Positions 1 to 6,048 of a stretch of 9,456 bases of DNA are shown here, one piece after another. Both the position numbers and the translations under genes were made by a program. The notes below the pieces were generated by a model. It made no database searches. It saw nothing but the letters and a program-made list of their open reading frames with translations, and was not told the origin of the DNA. Each line of letters opens with the position of its first letter. Position 1 is the first letter of the stretch. Source of the DNA: an uncultured Spirochaetales bacterium (GTDB lineage Bacteria > Spirochaetota > Spirochaetia > Treponematales > Treponemataceae); assembly GCA_946061495.1 (NCBI GenBank), contig CAMGSV010000089.1, positions 1 to 9,456 of the forward strand. The letters are read 5' to 3'.

Positions 1-49
1 AATATGCATTTACAACTTTTAGCTTGAACTCATTTGAGTATTTAGACAT

Positions 50-104
50 AAAAAAATGCACCTCCTAAAATTGAACTTTATTTGTCCAACTTTAGGGGTG
101 CACT
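50..104 (-). terminator. Intrinsic terminator of the rex-serC-serA operon
   Basis: Read on the minus strand, the arms TGCACC-CCTAAA-g-TTG-g-AC and GT-t-CAA-t-TTTAGG-A-GGTGCA pair as about 19 bp, with two G-T wobbles and one bulged A, around a 7-nt loop (AAATAAA). Seven T follow directly (A-run at 50-56 on the plus strand). A long stem plus a T-run is the standard form of a Rho-independent terminator. It lies about 65 nt after the serA stop codon, the right place to end this operon. The arms also resemble facing inverted repeats of an insertion sequence; see findings. Confidence 0.75.
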
Positions 105-169
105 TCACTGGAGCCTCGGCCTTTTTGCTTGTTCTCATCGGTTGCCACCGGGGGCGGCGTCAGCCAGCA

Positions 170-1348
170 TCAGCCCGAGATGGGGCGCACGCCGATGAGG
201 CCCTTGATGGCCCCCAGCTTGTACATGGCGGCTCCGTCCACGGGGGTGTCTACGTCGATGACGGTGTAGGCCACGTCCCCACGGCTCTGGCTTGTCATGG
301 TGGAGATGTTCAGGGAGGATTCGGCCAGGACGGTGGTAATCTGGCCCACCATGTTGGGGATGTTCTTGTGGGCGATGCACAGCCGTGTTCCGCCAGCGGG
401 GATGGCCCCGTCAAGCCTGCACTTGGGGAAGTTCACGGAGTTGACGATGGTGCCAGTCTCCAGGAAGTCCCGCAGCTGCTTCACGGCCATCAGGGCACAG
501 TTCTCCTCAGCCTCCGGGGTGGAGGCTCCCAGGTGGGGCAGGCAGATGACCTTGTCGTTGCCCAAAAGCTCCTGGTCGGCAAAGTCGGTGACAAAGCAGT
601 CAATCTTGCCGGACTTGATGCCCTCCAGCAGGTCGGCGTTCACCACCAGGCCGCCACGGGCCAGGTTGATGATGCGCACACCCTTCTTCATGGCCTTGAT
701 TTTGTCTGCATTGATGAGGCCCTTGGTTTCGGCGGTCTGGGGCACGTGGATGGTGATGTAGTCGGCCTTGGTGAGGATGGTGTCCAATGTCTCGGCCTTC
801 ACCACCGCACGGCTCAGGGACCAGGCGGCATCTACGGAGATGAAGGGGTCGTAGCCGATGACCTTCATGCCCAGGTCGGAGGCACTGTTGGCCACCATGG
901 CACCGATGGCCCCCAAACCGATGACTCCTAAGGTCTTGCCCCGAATCTCCGGGCCAGTAAACTGGGACTTGCCCTTTTCCGCCAGCTCTGGAATCTCGCT
1001 GCCCTTGCCTGCAAGACCCTGCACCCATTCGGCGGCCTTGATGACGGGACGGCTGGCCAAAAGCAGTGACAGCAGCACCAGCTCCCGCACGGCGTTGGCG
1101 TTGGCTCCGGGGGTGTTGAATACCACAACGCCCCGCTCCGTCATGGCGGGAATGGGGATGTTGTTGGTGCCCGCCCCGGCCCGAGCGATGGCCTTCACAG
1201 AATCCGGCAGCTCCATGCTGTGCATGTCGGCGGAGCGAACCAGGATTGCGTCGGGCGTCAGCAGCTCTGAGGCCACCTCGTAGTCGTCACGGGGCAGCTG
1301 GGTCAGTCCCTGGGCAGAAATCTTATTCAGCGTCTGAATCTTGAACAT
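170..1348 (-). CDS. serA: D-3-phosphoglycerate dehydrogenase (short form with ACT domain)
   Basis: This cytoplasmic enzyme oxidises 3-phosphoglycerate to 3-phosphohydroxypyruvate with NAD+, the first step of serine synthesis. The 392-aa product has the D-isomer-specific 2-hydroxyacid dehydrogenase layout: a substrate-binding lobe (about 1-95 and 290-310) around a Rossmann NAD domain (about 96-285). The nucleotide loop GLGAIG is at 144-149, with the ribose-binding acid D167 in GYDPF. The catalytic residues are R231 in LARGG, E260 and H272 in PHLGAST. The segment between E260 and H272 is about six residues shorter than in human PHGDH. An ACT domain (about 321-390, with NIPNMVGQIT) suggests serine feedback binding. 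The ATG is preceded by AGGAG (1355-1359) at normal spacing. It follows serC after 107 bp and is the last gene before the terminator. The family call is firm; the allosteric role is inferred. Confidence 0.95.
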   Translation of the reverse strand: MFKIQTLNKISAQGLTQLPRDDYEVASELLTPDAILVRSADMHSMELPDSVKAIARAGAGTNNIPIPAMTERGVVVFNTPGANANAVRELVLLSLLLASRPVIKAAEWVQGLAGKGSEIPELAEKGKSQFTGPEIRGKTLGVIGLGAIGAMVANSASDLGMKVIGYDPFISVDAAWSLSRAVVKAETLDTILTKADYITIHVPQTAETKGLINADKIKAMKKGVRIINLARGGLVVNADLLEGIKSGKIDCFVTDFADQELLGNDKVICLPHLGASTPEAEENCALMAVKQLRDFLETGTIVNSVNFPKCRLDGAIPAGGTRLCIAHKNIPNMVGQITTVLAESSLNISTMTSQSRGDVAYTVIDVDTPVDGAAMYKLGAIKGLIGVRPISG

Positions 1349-1359
1349 TATTGTCTCCT

Positions 1360-1411
1360 AAAAAATGCTGCCGCCGGAAAACCGCCTTGCCAGCTTGATT
1401 CCGGCAGCTGG
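1360..1411 (-). promoter_or_regulatory. Possible attenuator-like hairpins in the serC-serA gap
   Basis: On the minus strand, CTGCCGGAA (plus 1399-1407) can pair with TTCCGG-cgg-CAG (plus 1368-1379, 3-nt bulge). It is followed by C, A and six T (plus 1360-1365), just ahead of the serA AGGAG. An alternative stem CCAGCT/AGCTGG (1390-1395 with 1406-1411, 10-nt loop) uses overlapping bases, so the two folds exclude each other. That is the general form of an attenuator, but the first stem is imperfect with a long loop. I see no leader peptide or recognised riboswitch. This is structure by inspection only. Confidence 0.3.
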
Positions 1412-1455
1412 TTTTGTGTCGAAATTGCATTCGGCACTGTGGAACATCCTGCCGC

Positions 1456-2568
1456 CTACTTGTTCTCGGCGGCGAACTTGTCCATGAAGGCGATGAGGGC
1501 CTTCACTCCCTCCAGCGGCATGGCGTTGTAGATGGAGGCGCGCATTCCTCCCACCAGACGGTGTCCCGCCAGGTTCACCAGACCGGCGGCGGCGGCCTCA
1601 GCCACGAACTTCTTGTTCAGGGCGGCCACCTTGTCGGGGTCGGTTTCCCGTGTCACAAAGGGGATGTTCATCAGGGAGCGGCTGTTCTTCTCCACCGGGC
1701 TCTTGTAGAAGTCGCTGCTGTCGAGGTAGCTGTAGAACAGGTCCGCCTTCTCCTGGTTCCGCTTGCGCATTCCCTCAGCTCCGCCGTTGGCCTCGATCCA
1801 GGCCAAAACCTTGCCCATGATGTAGATGGTGTAGCAGGGTGGGGTGTTGTACATGGAGTCGCTGTCGGCGTGGGTCTTGTAGTCCAGCATGGTGGGGGTC
1901 AGGGGGTCGGGGAACTCCGTGATGAGGTCCTTGCGGATGATCACCAGGGTGACACCTGCGGGGGCCAGGTTCTTCTGTGCGCCGGCAAAGAAGATGCCGA
2001 ACCTGCTGATGTCCACCGGCTCGCTCAAGATGCAGCTGGAGGCGTCCGCCACCAGAGGAATGTGGGTGCCGTCGGAGCGCTTGCCCATCTCAGGGAGGGC
2101 GGCCCACTTGGTTCCCACGATGGTGTTGTTCAATGTGATGTAGCCGTAGTCGTAGTCCCCCTCAATCCTGTTGACCTCAGGAATGAAGGTGTAGCCGTGG
2201 TCCTTGGAGGAGGCGATGACATCCACCGTCAGGTACTTCTTGGCCTCCTTGATGGCCTTGTCGGACCAGATGCCGGTGTCGATGTAGGCCGCCTTCCCCA
2301 GCTTCTTCAGGTTCATGGGAACCATGGCGAACTGGGTGCTGGCTCCGCCCTGCAGGAAGAGGACGGCGTAGTTGTCAGGAATGCTCATCAGCCTGCGGAC
2401 CCGTGCCTCCGCATCCTGGATGATGGGCTCGTAGTTCTTGGAGCGATGGCTCATCTCCATGACCGACTGGCCGGAGCCCTGGTAGTCCAGCATCTCGGCG
2501 GCGGCTTCCTGCAGCACTGACTCAGGAAGGCAGGAGGGGCCTGCGGAAAAATTGTATACACGACTCAT
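1456..2568 (-). CDS. serC: Phosphoserine aminotransferase (PLP-dependent)
   Basis: SerC transfers the amino group of glutamate to 3-phosphohydroxypyruvate, giving O-phosphoserine; it acts directly after SerA. The 370-aa protein is close to the usual family length of about 360. It begins with the typical YNFSAGPSCLP segment (5-15), has HRS at 41-43 and QGGAST at 73-78 (PLP-phosphate region), and ADASS at 174-178 with the cofactor-contacting Asp. The Schiff-base lysine is K199 in FAGAQKN. The C-terminal domain carries GHRLVGGMRASIYNAM (335-350), which supplies the substrate-binding arginine. The ATG is preceded by AAAGGAG (2574-2580). It begins 36 nt after the rex stop codon, so co-transcription is very likely. 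No serB is present, so the final phosphatase is elsewhere. No missing residues were noticed. Confidence 0.96.
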   Translation of the reverse strand: MSRVYNFSAGPSCLPESVLQEAAAEMLDYQGSGQSVMEMSHRSKNYEPIIQDAEARVRRLMSIPDNYAVLFLQGGASTQFAMVPMNLKKLGKAAYIDTGIWSDKAIKEAKKYLTVDVIASSKDHGYTFIPEVNRIEGDYDYGYITLNNTIVGTKWAALPEMGKRSDGTHIPLVADASSCILSEPVDISRFGIFFAGAQKNLAPAGVTLVIIRKDLITEFPDPLTPTMLDYKTHADSDSMYNTPPCYTIYIMGKVLAWIEANGGAEGMRKRNQEKADLFYSYLDSSDFYKSPVEKNSRSLMNIPFVTRETDPDKVAALNKKFVAEAAAAGLVNLAGHRLVGGMRASIYNAMPLEGVKALIAFMDKFAAENK

Positions 2569-2604
2569 AAAAACTCCTTTGGGGGGCTGTTGCCCTGTTC
2601 CCGT

Positions 2605-3255
2605 TTATTTGTTCTGTAAAAGACTCCCCGCCGCCAGCTGGCGCAGGGAATGGATTGCCGACACGTTCTCCACCTGCACCTGGGGCGGCACCGTCAGCAG
2701 TACATTGGTGTAGTTCACAATGCCCCGGATACCGGCGGCCACCAGCCGCTGCCCGTAGGCAACTGCCGTCTGGTCTGGTCCCGTCAGCAGGGCGAATTCA
2801 ATTGACTCCTGCCGAATCACCTGCTCCAGGCGGGAGGCGGGGTAGAGGGGAAAGCTGGCCTCCAGCAGCTCCACCCGGTTCACGCTTTCGTCAAAGCCCG
2901 CCACCATCTGGAATCCCGCCCCGCTGAGCTGGCTGTCGTCCAGCAGCGCCGCCCCAATCTTTCCCAGTCCCAGGATGCAGCAGCGGTGCCTGGTCTCTGG
3001 GGCGGAGCCCAGGGCCTGCTCTATGGCCTCCCCCAGCTCCCCAATGGGATACCCCTTTGCGGCGCCGCACCTGAGTCCCAGCTGGCTGATGTCACGCCTG
3101 ATGGTGGCGTCGGTCCAGCCGGTGAGGCGGGCGATGGTGCGGGAGGTGATGGCGGGGCTGCCGCCAGTCTTGTCAGAAAAAGCTTCCTCCTGTTGCCGCA
3201 ACAGCAGCAGCAGGCTCAGCAGTCGTTTTCTGGAAGGCTCCGGAAGGTTTGCCAC
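2605..3255 (-). CDS. rex: Redox-sensing transcriptional repressor Rex
   Basis: Rex is a dimeric repressor that binds DNA when NADH is low and lets go when NADH rises. The 216-aa product matches the family in size and layout. The N-terminal winged helix (about 1-80) has ITSRTIARLTGWTDATIRRD (36-55), where the recognition helix has RRD in the place of the common RKD. The Rossmann domain has GLGKIG at 96-101 and FD at 121-122. The C-terminal part has GIVNYTNVLLTVPPQVQVEN (178-197), equivalent to the conserved Rex segment, and a final domain-swap-like helix. The start is GTG at 3253-3255 with AAGGAG (3261-3266) upstream; no better ATG exists. A perfect Rex operator lies just upstream, so autorepression is expected. 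It heads the operon with serC and serA, an uncommon partnership that points to redox control of serine synthesis. Confidence 0.93.
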   Translation of the reverse strand: MANLPEPSRKRLLSLLLLLRQQEEAFSDKTGGSPAITSRTIARLTGWTDATIRRDISQLGLRCGAAKGYPIGELGEAIEQALGSAPETRHRCCILGLGKIGAALLDDSQLSGAGFQMVAGFDESVNRVELLEASFPLYPASRLEQVIRQESIEFALLTGPDQTAVAYGQRLVAAGIRGIVNYTNVLLTVPPQVQVENVSAIHSLRQLAAGSLLQNK

Positions 3256-3264
3256 AGGCTCTCC

Positions 3265-3282
3265 TTGTGAAATATTTCACAA
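3265..3282. promoter_or_regulatory. Rex operator (ROP) in the rex leader
   Basis: TTGTGAAATATTTCACAA is a perfect 18-bp palindrome that fits the known Rex consensus TTGTGAA-N4-TTCACAA exactly. It lies between the predicted rex transcription start (about 3287) and the GTG, and its edge overlaps the AAGGAG ribosome-binding site by two bases. Bound Rex would block early elongation or promoter clearance of rex-serC-serA. The palindrome is seen directly; regulation is inferred from the family and the adjacent rex gene. Confidence 0.9.
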
Positions 3283-3293
3283 ATTACGATAAA

Positions 3294-3322
3294 ATTATAC
3301 CGAATTTTTGCTGGAATGGCAA
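3294..3322 (-). promoter_or_regulatory. Sigma-70-type promoter of rex-serC-serA
   Basis: On the minus strand the -35 box is TTGCCA (plus 3317-3322) and the -10 box is a consensus TATAAT (plus 3294-3299), separated by exactly 17 bp. The predicted transcription start is near 3287, a few bases before the Rex operator. This is the best promoter match in the window. Confidence 0.82.
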
Positions 3323-3383
3323 GGGAATTGGGTGGTGAAAGCAGGGGTTTGTCAGGAAAATAAAGCTTTTTACAGGGGAAATA

Positions 3384-3419
3384 GTGCTTATACTGTGAAT
3401 AAATTCACAGTATAAGCAC
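3384..3419. repeat. 36-bp near-perfect palindrome with a second Rex-type operator core
   Basis: Two 17-bp arms are exact reverse complements around a 2-nt centre (AA at 3401-3402). The central 18 bp, CTGTGAATAAATTCACAG, contains TGTGAA-N4-TTCACA, the same core and spacing as the perfect operator 128 bp away. No T-run follows on either strand, so it does not look like a terminator. The symmetry beyond the Rex core (GTGCTTATA arms) is unexplained; it could allow a cruciform or bind a second factor. It lies about 60 bp upstream of the rex -35 box. Confidence 0.8.
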
Positions 3420-3607
3420 CCCTCCAAACACGGGGGCAGCCCTAATAGTGGCAAATTCTGAAAATGACTCGTTGTGAAATCCTGCTTCCAAGATTCCACC
3501 TGTGGTGGCAGGCACCCTCTGGCAATATATGATGACAGAATATGATTTGGCATTCTAAACTGAAATATTAAAAATATATAACAAATTGGGATGTATCTAA
3601 ATTTACG

Positions 3608-3636
3608 TTGACAAATTATATTTTTAGGTAAACAAT
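3608..3636 (+). promoter_or_regulatory. Promoter candidate for the lipoprotein-omptin cassette
   Basis: A perfect -35 box TTGACA (3608-3613) is followed after 17 bp by AACAAT (3631-3636), a 4 of 6 match to the -10 consensus. Very AT-rich sequence lies upstream, which could act as an UP element. Transcription would start near 3643, leaving a leader of about 33 nt with a strong AAGGAGG (3664-3670) before the first lipoprotein gene. The weak -10 box lowers confidence. Confidence 0.5.
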
Positions 3637-3675
3637 TGAGATACAGCAGAAGCATATTTTTTTAAGGAGGAAATG

Positions 3676-4066
3676 ATGAAAAAAGCATCGTTTTGCATTG
3701 GTGCGCTTGCACTACTGGTGGCGCTCTTTTTCGGATGCGCGGAGGGAGGACTCGTGGCCACGGTATCCAATTCCACTGGTAGTGACATAAGGCTGGTTTC
3801 GGTCGGTACGGCAGAACCAGAAGAAAAACTTCCTTTAGTGATTCCGGCTGGTAAGAGTACCCCCCCTGCATTTTTCCAATTTTCCTGACGGTTTTTACTT
3901 TGAGGTGGAGTATGAGGGGAAGGTTTACGAAGGGGACAGCGGAAACTTGAACGGTAGCATTGGACATAAAGGAAGTGTATCCATTGATATTTTTGTGGAG
4001 GACGGCAAGCTATCCTCGCAAAGGGGTACGTTGAAGGAGGTTGGCAAAAGATATGACCAAAATTAA
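3676..4066 (+). pseudogene. Small lipoprotein gene, frameshifted at a run of seven C
   Basis: The first part encodes MKKASFCIGALALLVALFFG followed by Cys21, a lipoprotein signal peptide with a relaxed lipobox LFFGC. As written, the frame stops at 3886-3888, right after a C7 run (3860-3866). Removing one C restores a continuous 129-aa frame that ends at the TAA at 4064-4066, giving STPLHFSNFPDGFYFEVEYE across the join. The mature part (GLVATVSNSTGSDIRLVSV onward) looks like a small beta-rich domain; I do not recognise it. The ATG at 3676 gives the better 5-nt spacing from AAGGAGG; 3673 (ATGATG) is possible. The TAA overlaps the ribosome-binding site of the next gene, so the whole 129-aa frame, not the short one, fits the operon. 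It may be an on/off phase-variable gene, a +1 recoding site (CCC-C), a true pseudogene or a sequencing error. Confidence 0.75.
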
Positions 4067-4076
4067 AGGAGTTTAC

Positions 4077-4559
4077 ATGAAGCGAACCCTTGGGTTATTT
4101 TGTTTTGCGTTCTGTTCCCTTTCCATGATTTCCTGTGCCTCCAGCAGGGTGGAGCCCCAGCCGCTCCCTACCGACGTGGATTCCCAGATGATTGTGAACA
4201 GGGGAACCTGGCTCCATGACGGCTTCCAGCTGGCAGACGGTCAGAAGTTGTCCAAGGGACAGCTGAACCAGCTGCTTCTGAATGTTCCCCAGAACGAGGC
4301 TGTCATCTGCAACTCTAGGATAATGAGCGGAGTGAGCTGGGCAATGCTGGGGCTGCTGGTGGCAAGCTACGCCACCAACGCAACCTATCAGATTGGCGGA
4401 GGGGACTTTCCTCATACCGACACAGTGTTGACCACTACCTACTGGACAGGTTTTGCCGCACTATGGGGAAGCCTTCTTACCTCCGATATGGCCAGAACCT
4501 TGCAGCAGAAGGCTGTGGACAACTACAACCTGTACATCCAGGGAATTCCCGTCAAATGA
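4077..4559 (+). CDS. Predicted lipoprotein with two hydrophobic segments
   Basis: The 160-aa product starts with a lipoprotein signal peptide (MKRTLGLFCFAFCSLSMIS, Cys20). The start chosen is the ATG at 4077 with AAAGGAG (4065-4071) five bases upstream; an in-frame ATG at 4041 would put 12 residues ahead of the signal peptide and overlap the upstream gene. The mature part has a polar stretch (21-80) with WLHDGFQLADGQKLSKGQLN, then two hydrophobic helices (about 84-102 and 119-137) joined by a Gly-rich turn (IGGGDFPHTD), and ends with QQKAVDNYNLYIQGIPVK. A hydrophobic hairpin followed by A-x-x-x-YN recalls small predicted membrane proteins of unknown role in Bacteroidetes and spirochaetes, from memory only. 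It starts 10 nt after the upstream stop and its TGA overlaps the omptin ATG, so it is probably translated together with the protease. Function unknown. Confidence 0.85.
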   Translation: MKRTLGLFCFAFCSLSMISCASSRVEPQPLPTDVDSQMIVNRGTWLHDGFQLADGQKLSKGQLNQLLLNVPQNEAVICNSRIMSGVSWAMLGLLVASYATNATYQIGGGDFPHTDTVLTTTYWTGFAALWGSLLTSDMARTLQQKAVDNYNLYIQGIPVK

Positions 4560-5518
4560 GGACGGTGGATTTCCGGCGGCTGGTGGGAATCCTGCTGTGC
4601 GGGGGAGTCCTGCTGCATCAAGAGGCATTTTCCCAGCCGGCCGACCCCCAATGGCCCTCCTGGCCCCTGCCCCCTGCGGACACTACCGACGGGCGGCTCT
4701 TCTCCCTGGACATGGAGACTGACCTGTACTTCCAGACCGTCCGGCAGCACGTGCTGACAGACGAGGGAACCCTGAGCCGCCTGGACTGGGGGAATCTCTT
4801 TCCCCTGGTGGCCATAACCCTCCAGGTGCAGCCCAAAGACTGGTGGCTCATGGTGTGCGGCGAGGCGGGCATCCCCTGGGAGTCAGGGGTGGTGCAGGAC
4901 CGGGACTTCCAGCCGGGAACCTCCAATGTGACCCACTTCTCGGAGCATGACCTGCAGCTGGACAACCGGCTGGGAGTGACGGTGGCGGCGGGATACAACG
5001 TTGGCCTTCCGGGGTGGCTGCTGCGTCCCTGGCTGGGGTTCACCTACCGCAGGCACACCATGAGCGGACTGGACGGCTACCTCCAGTATCCAGCCGCCGG
5101 ATTCTGGACGGGGAGGGAGCCGCAGGAGGAGGTGAATGGACGGGTGCTGCAGTACCAGCTGGACTTCTTCCTGCCTGCCGTAGGCTTGTTCGCCCAGTTC
5201 AACACCAGGTTCCCTCTGACGGTGGAGGCCGGCATCATTCCCTATCTGTGGGTGAACGCCGTTGACTCCCACTATGTGCGTCTGCGTCAGTTCAAGGACT
5301 ATATGCACGGCGGGCCGGGCTGCTGGCTGGAGCTGGGTGTGCAGTTCCTGTCCCTGGAGCTTTCCCTTGGGGCGGAGTACCTGCGGGCCTTTTCCGGCAG
5401 GACCCATCGCAGCTCAATCGGTGCTGGCTCCTCCAGCGTTGTGGATGCCTCCTCAACGCCCGCCGTGGACTCCCTCAGCATCTATCTTTCACTTCGCTGC
5501 ACCTTCCTGTCCCGCTAG
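4556..5518 (+). CDS. Omptin-family outer-membrane protease
   Basis: Omptins are 10-stranded outer-membrane beta-barrel proteases that cut at basic residues outside the cell. The 320-aa product is the size of OmpT or Pla. A signal peptide (1-26, cleavage near AFS-QP) is followed by blocks I can line up with remembered OmpT/Pla: SRLDW (74-78) with SQLDW; VVQDRDF (112-118) with MVDQDW, giving catalytic D115 and D117; SEHDLQL (129-135) with SRHPDTQL; GFTYRRHTMSGLDGYLQY (161-178) with the GYQESRYSFTARGGSYIY block; YQLDFFLPAVGL (200-211) with the MPYIGL block; and VDSHY (236-240) with DEHY, giving catalytic D237 and H239. The C-terminus (SLSIYLSLRCTF) resembles a final barrel strand. Of the OmpT LPS-contact residues in the GYQESR loop, only the Arg appears kept (R166). 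The start is the ATG overlapping the upstream stop codon as ATGA; a longer in-frame start at 4463 would hide the signal peptide. The match was made by eye. Confidence 0.82.
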   Translation: MRTVDFRRLVGILLCGGVLLHQEAFSQPADPQWPSWPLPPADTTDGRLFSLDMETDLYFQTVRQHVLTDEGTLSRLDWGNLFPLVAITLQVQPKDWWLMVCGEAGIPWESGVVQDRDFQPGTSNVTHFSEHDLQLDNRLGVTVAAGYNVGLPGWLLRPWLGFTYRRHTMSGLDGYLQYPAAGFWTGREPQEEVNGRVLQYQLDFFLPAVGLFAQFNTRFPLTVEAGIIPYLWVNAVDSHYVRLRQFKDYMHGGPGCWLELGVQFLSLELSLGAEYLRAFSGRTHRSSIGAGSSSVVDASSTPAVDSLSIYLSLRCTFLSR

Positions 5519-6048
5519 GTTTGGCATTCTAACTCCAGCAGCCATTTCTTGGCATCCACACCGAACTCAAAGCCACCCAGCTGGCCGTCCTTCTGGATGA
5601 CTCGGTGGCAGGGCACCAAAATCAAGATCTTGTTTCGATTGTTGGCCTGTCCCACTGCCCGCATGGCCTTCGGGTTGCCAATGGCTCGGGCAATGTCCTG
5701 GTAGCTGCGGGTCTCTCCGTAGGGAATGGATTCCAGCACCTGCCACACCTGCTGCTGGAAGGGGGTACCTGCCTGTTTGGTGGGCAGCTGGAAGGTTTTT
5801 CGCTGGTGGGAAAAATATTCCTCAAGCTGGCGGCAGGCTTCCAGCAGGAGCGGAGATTTTGTCTTGGAGGTTTGCTCCATCGGAGTTTGATGGTGAGGGT
5901 GGGAGGTCTCCCCACCTGCGGTTGGGTGGGATGTTAGCTGCACCTCCACAATGAAGCCCCCTGACGCAACAATTCTCAGGGGGCCGATGGGAGTGGGCAG
6001 GATGCAGCGTGCTTCCTCAGCCCTGCATCCTGTATGTGCGAAGGTCAC
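5515..6048 (-). CDS. ogt: Methylated-DNA--[protein]-cysteine S-methyltransferase
   Basis: This suicide repair protein moves the alkyl group from O6-alkylguanine in DNA to its own cysteine. The 177-aa product is the usual Ogt/MGMT size. Its C-terminal domain (about 94-177) has GTPFQQQVWQVLESIPYGET (94-113) and then the helix-turn-helix segment SYQDIARAIGNPKAMRAVGQ (115-134) with the likely finger residue R130. The acceptor is C147 in ILVPCHRVI (143-151), followed by GGFEFG (158-163). The hinge reads NNRNKI where NPI is usual. The N-terminal domain (1-90) is variable and His/Thr-rich in the middle (41-60). The start is GTG at 6046-6048, overlapping the upstream stop codon by 4 nt (GTGA), with a weak AGGTG ahead, so translation is probably coupled. 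It is the last gene of the def operon, and its TAG interlocks with the omptin stop codon. No Ada-type regulatory domain is present. Confidence 0.93.
   Translation of the reverse strand: MTFAHTGCRAEEARCILPTPIGPLRIVASGGFIVEVQLTSHPTAGGETSHPHHQTPMEQTSKTKSPLLLEACRQLEEYFSHQRKTFQLPTKQAGTPFQQQVWQVLESIPYGETRSYQDIARAIGNPKAMRAVGQANNRNKILILVPCHRVIQKDGQLGGFEFGVDAKKWLLELECQT

Larger units (their letters stand above)
3283..3672. other. AT-rich divergent control region without genes
   Basis: About 390 bp separate the minus-strand rex operon from the plus-strand envelope cassette. The region holds the rex promoter, a 36-bp palindrome with a Rex-type core, a small perfect hairpin CCACC-TGT-GGTGG (3496-3508), an isolated Rex half-site TTGTGAAAT (3472-3480), and a strongly AT-rich stretch (about 3550-3640) ahead of the plus-strand promoter candidate. 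I see no convincing gene: the open frame across it on the minus strand lacks a ribosome-binding site and covers all these control elements. Confidence 0.7.

Noticed and set aside
56..931. Open frame of 291 codons on the plus strand
   Set aside because: It lies opposite serA, has Gly/His/Val-rich shadow composition, and starts inside the terminator hairpin.
1414..2520. Open frame of 368 codons on the plus strand
   Set aside because: It is the reverse-strand shadow of serC; serC has all family motifs and a good ribosome-binding site.
3472..3480. Third Rex half-site TTGTGAAAT
   Set aside because: It has no matching second half nearby, so it is not a palindromic operator and may be chance in AT-rich DNA.
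3284..3655. Open frame of 123 codons on the minus strand between rex and the lipoprotein gene
   Set aside because: It has no ribosome-binding site, no recognisable domain, and covers the promoters and the 36-bp palindrome.
4463..4555. Longer N-terminus for the omptin gene
   Set aside because: It would add 31 residues before a clear signal peptide and overlap the upstream lipoprotein gene; the ATGA start at 4556 fits better.
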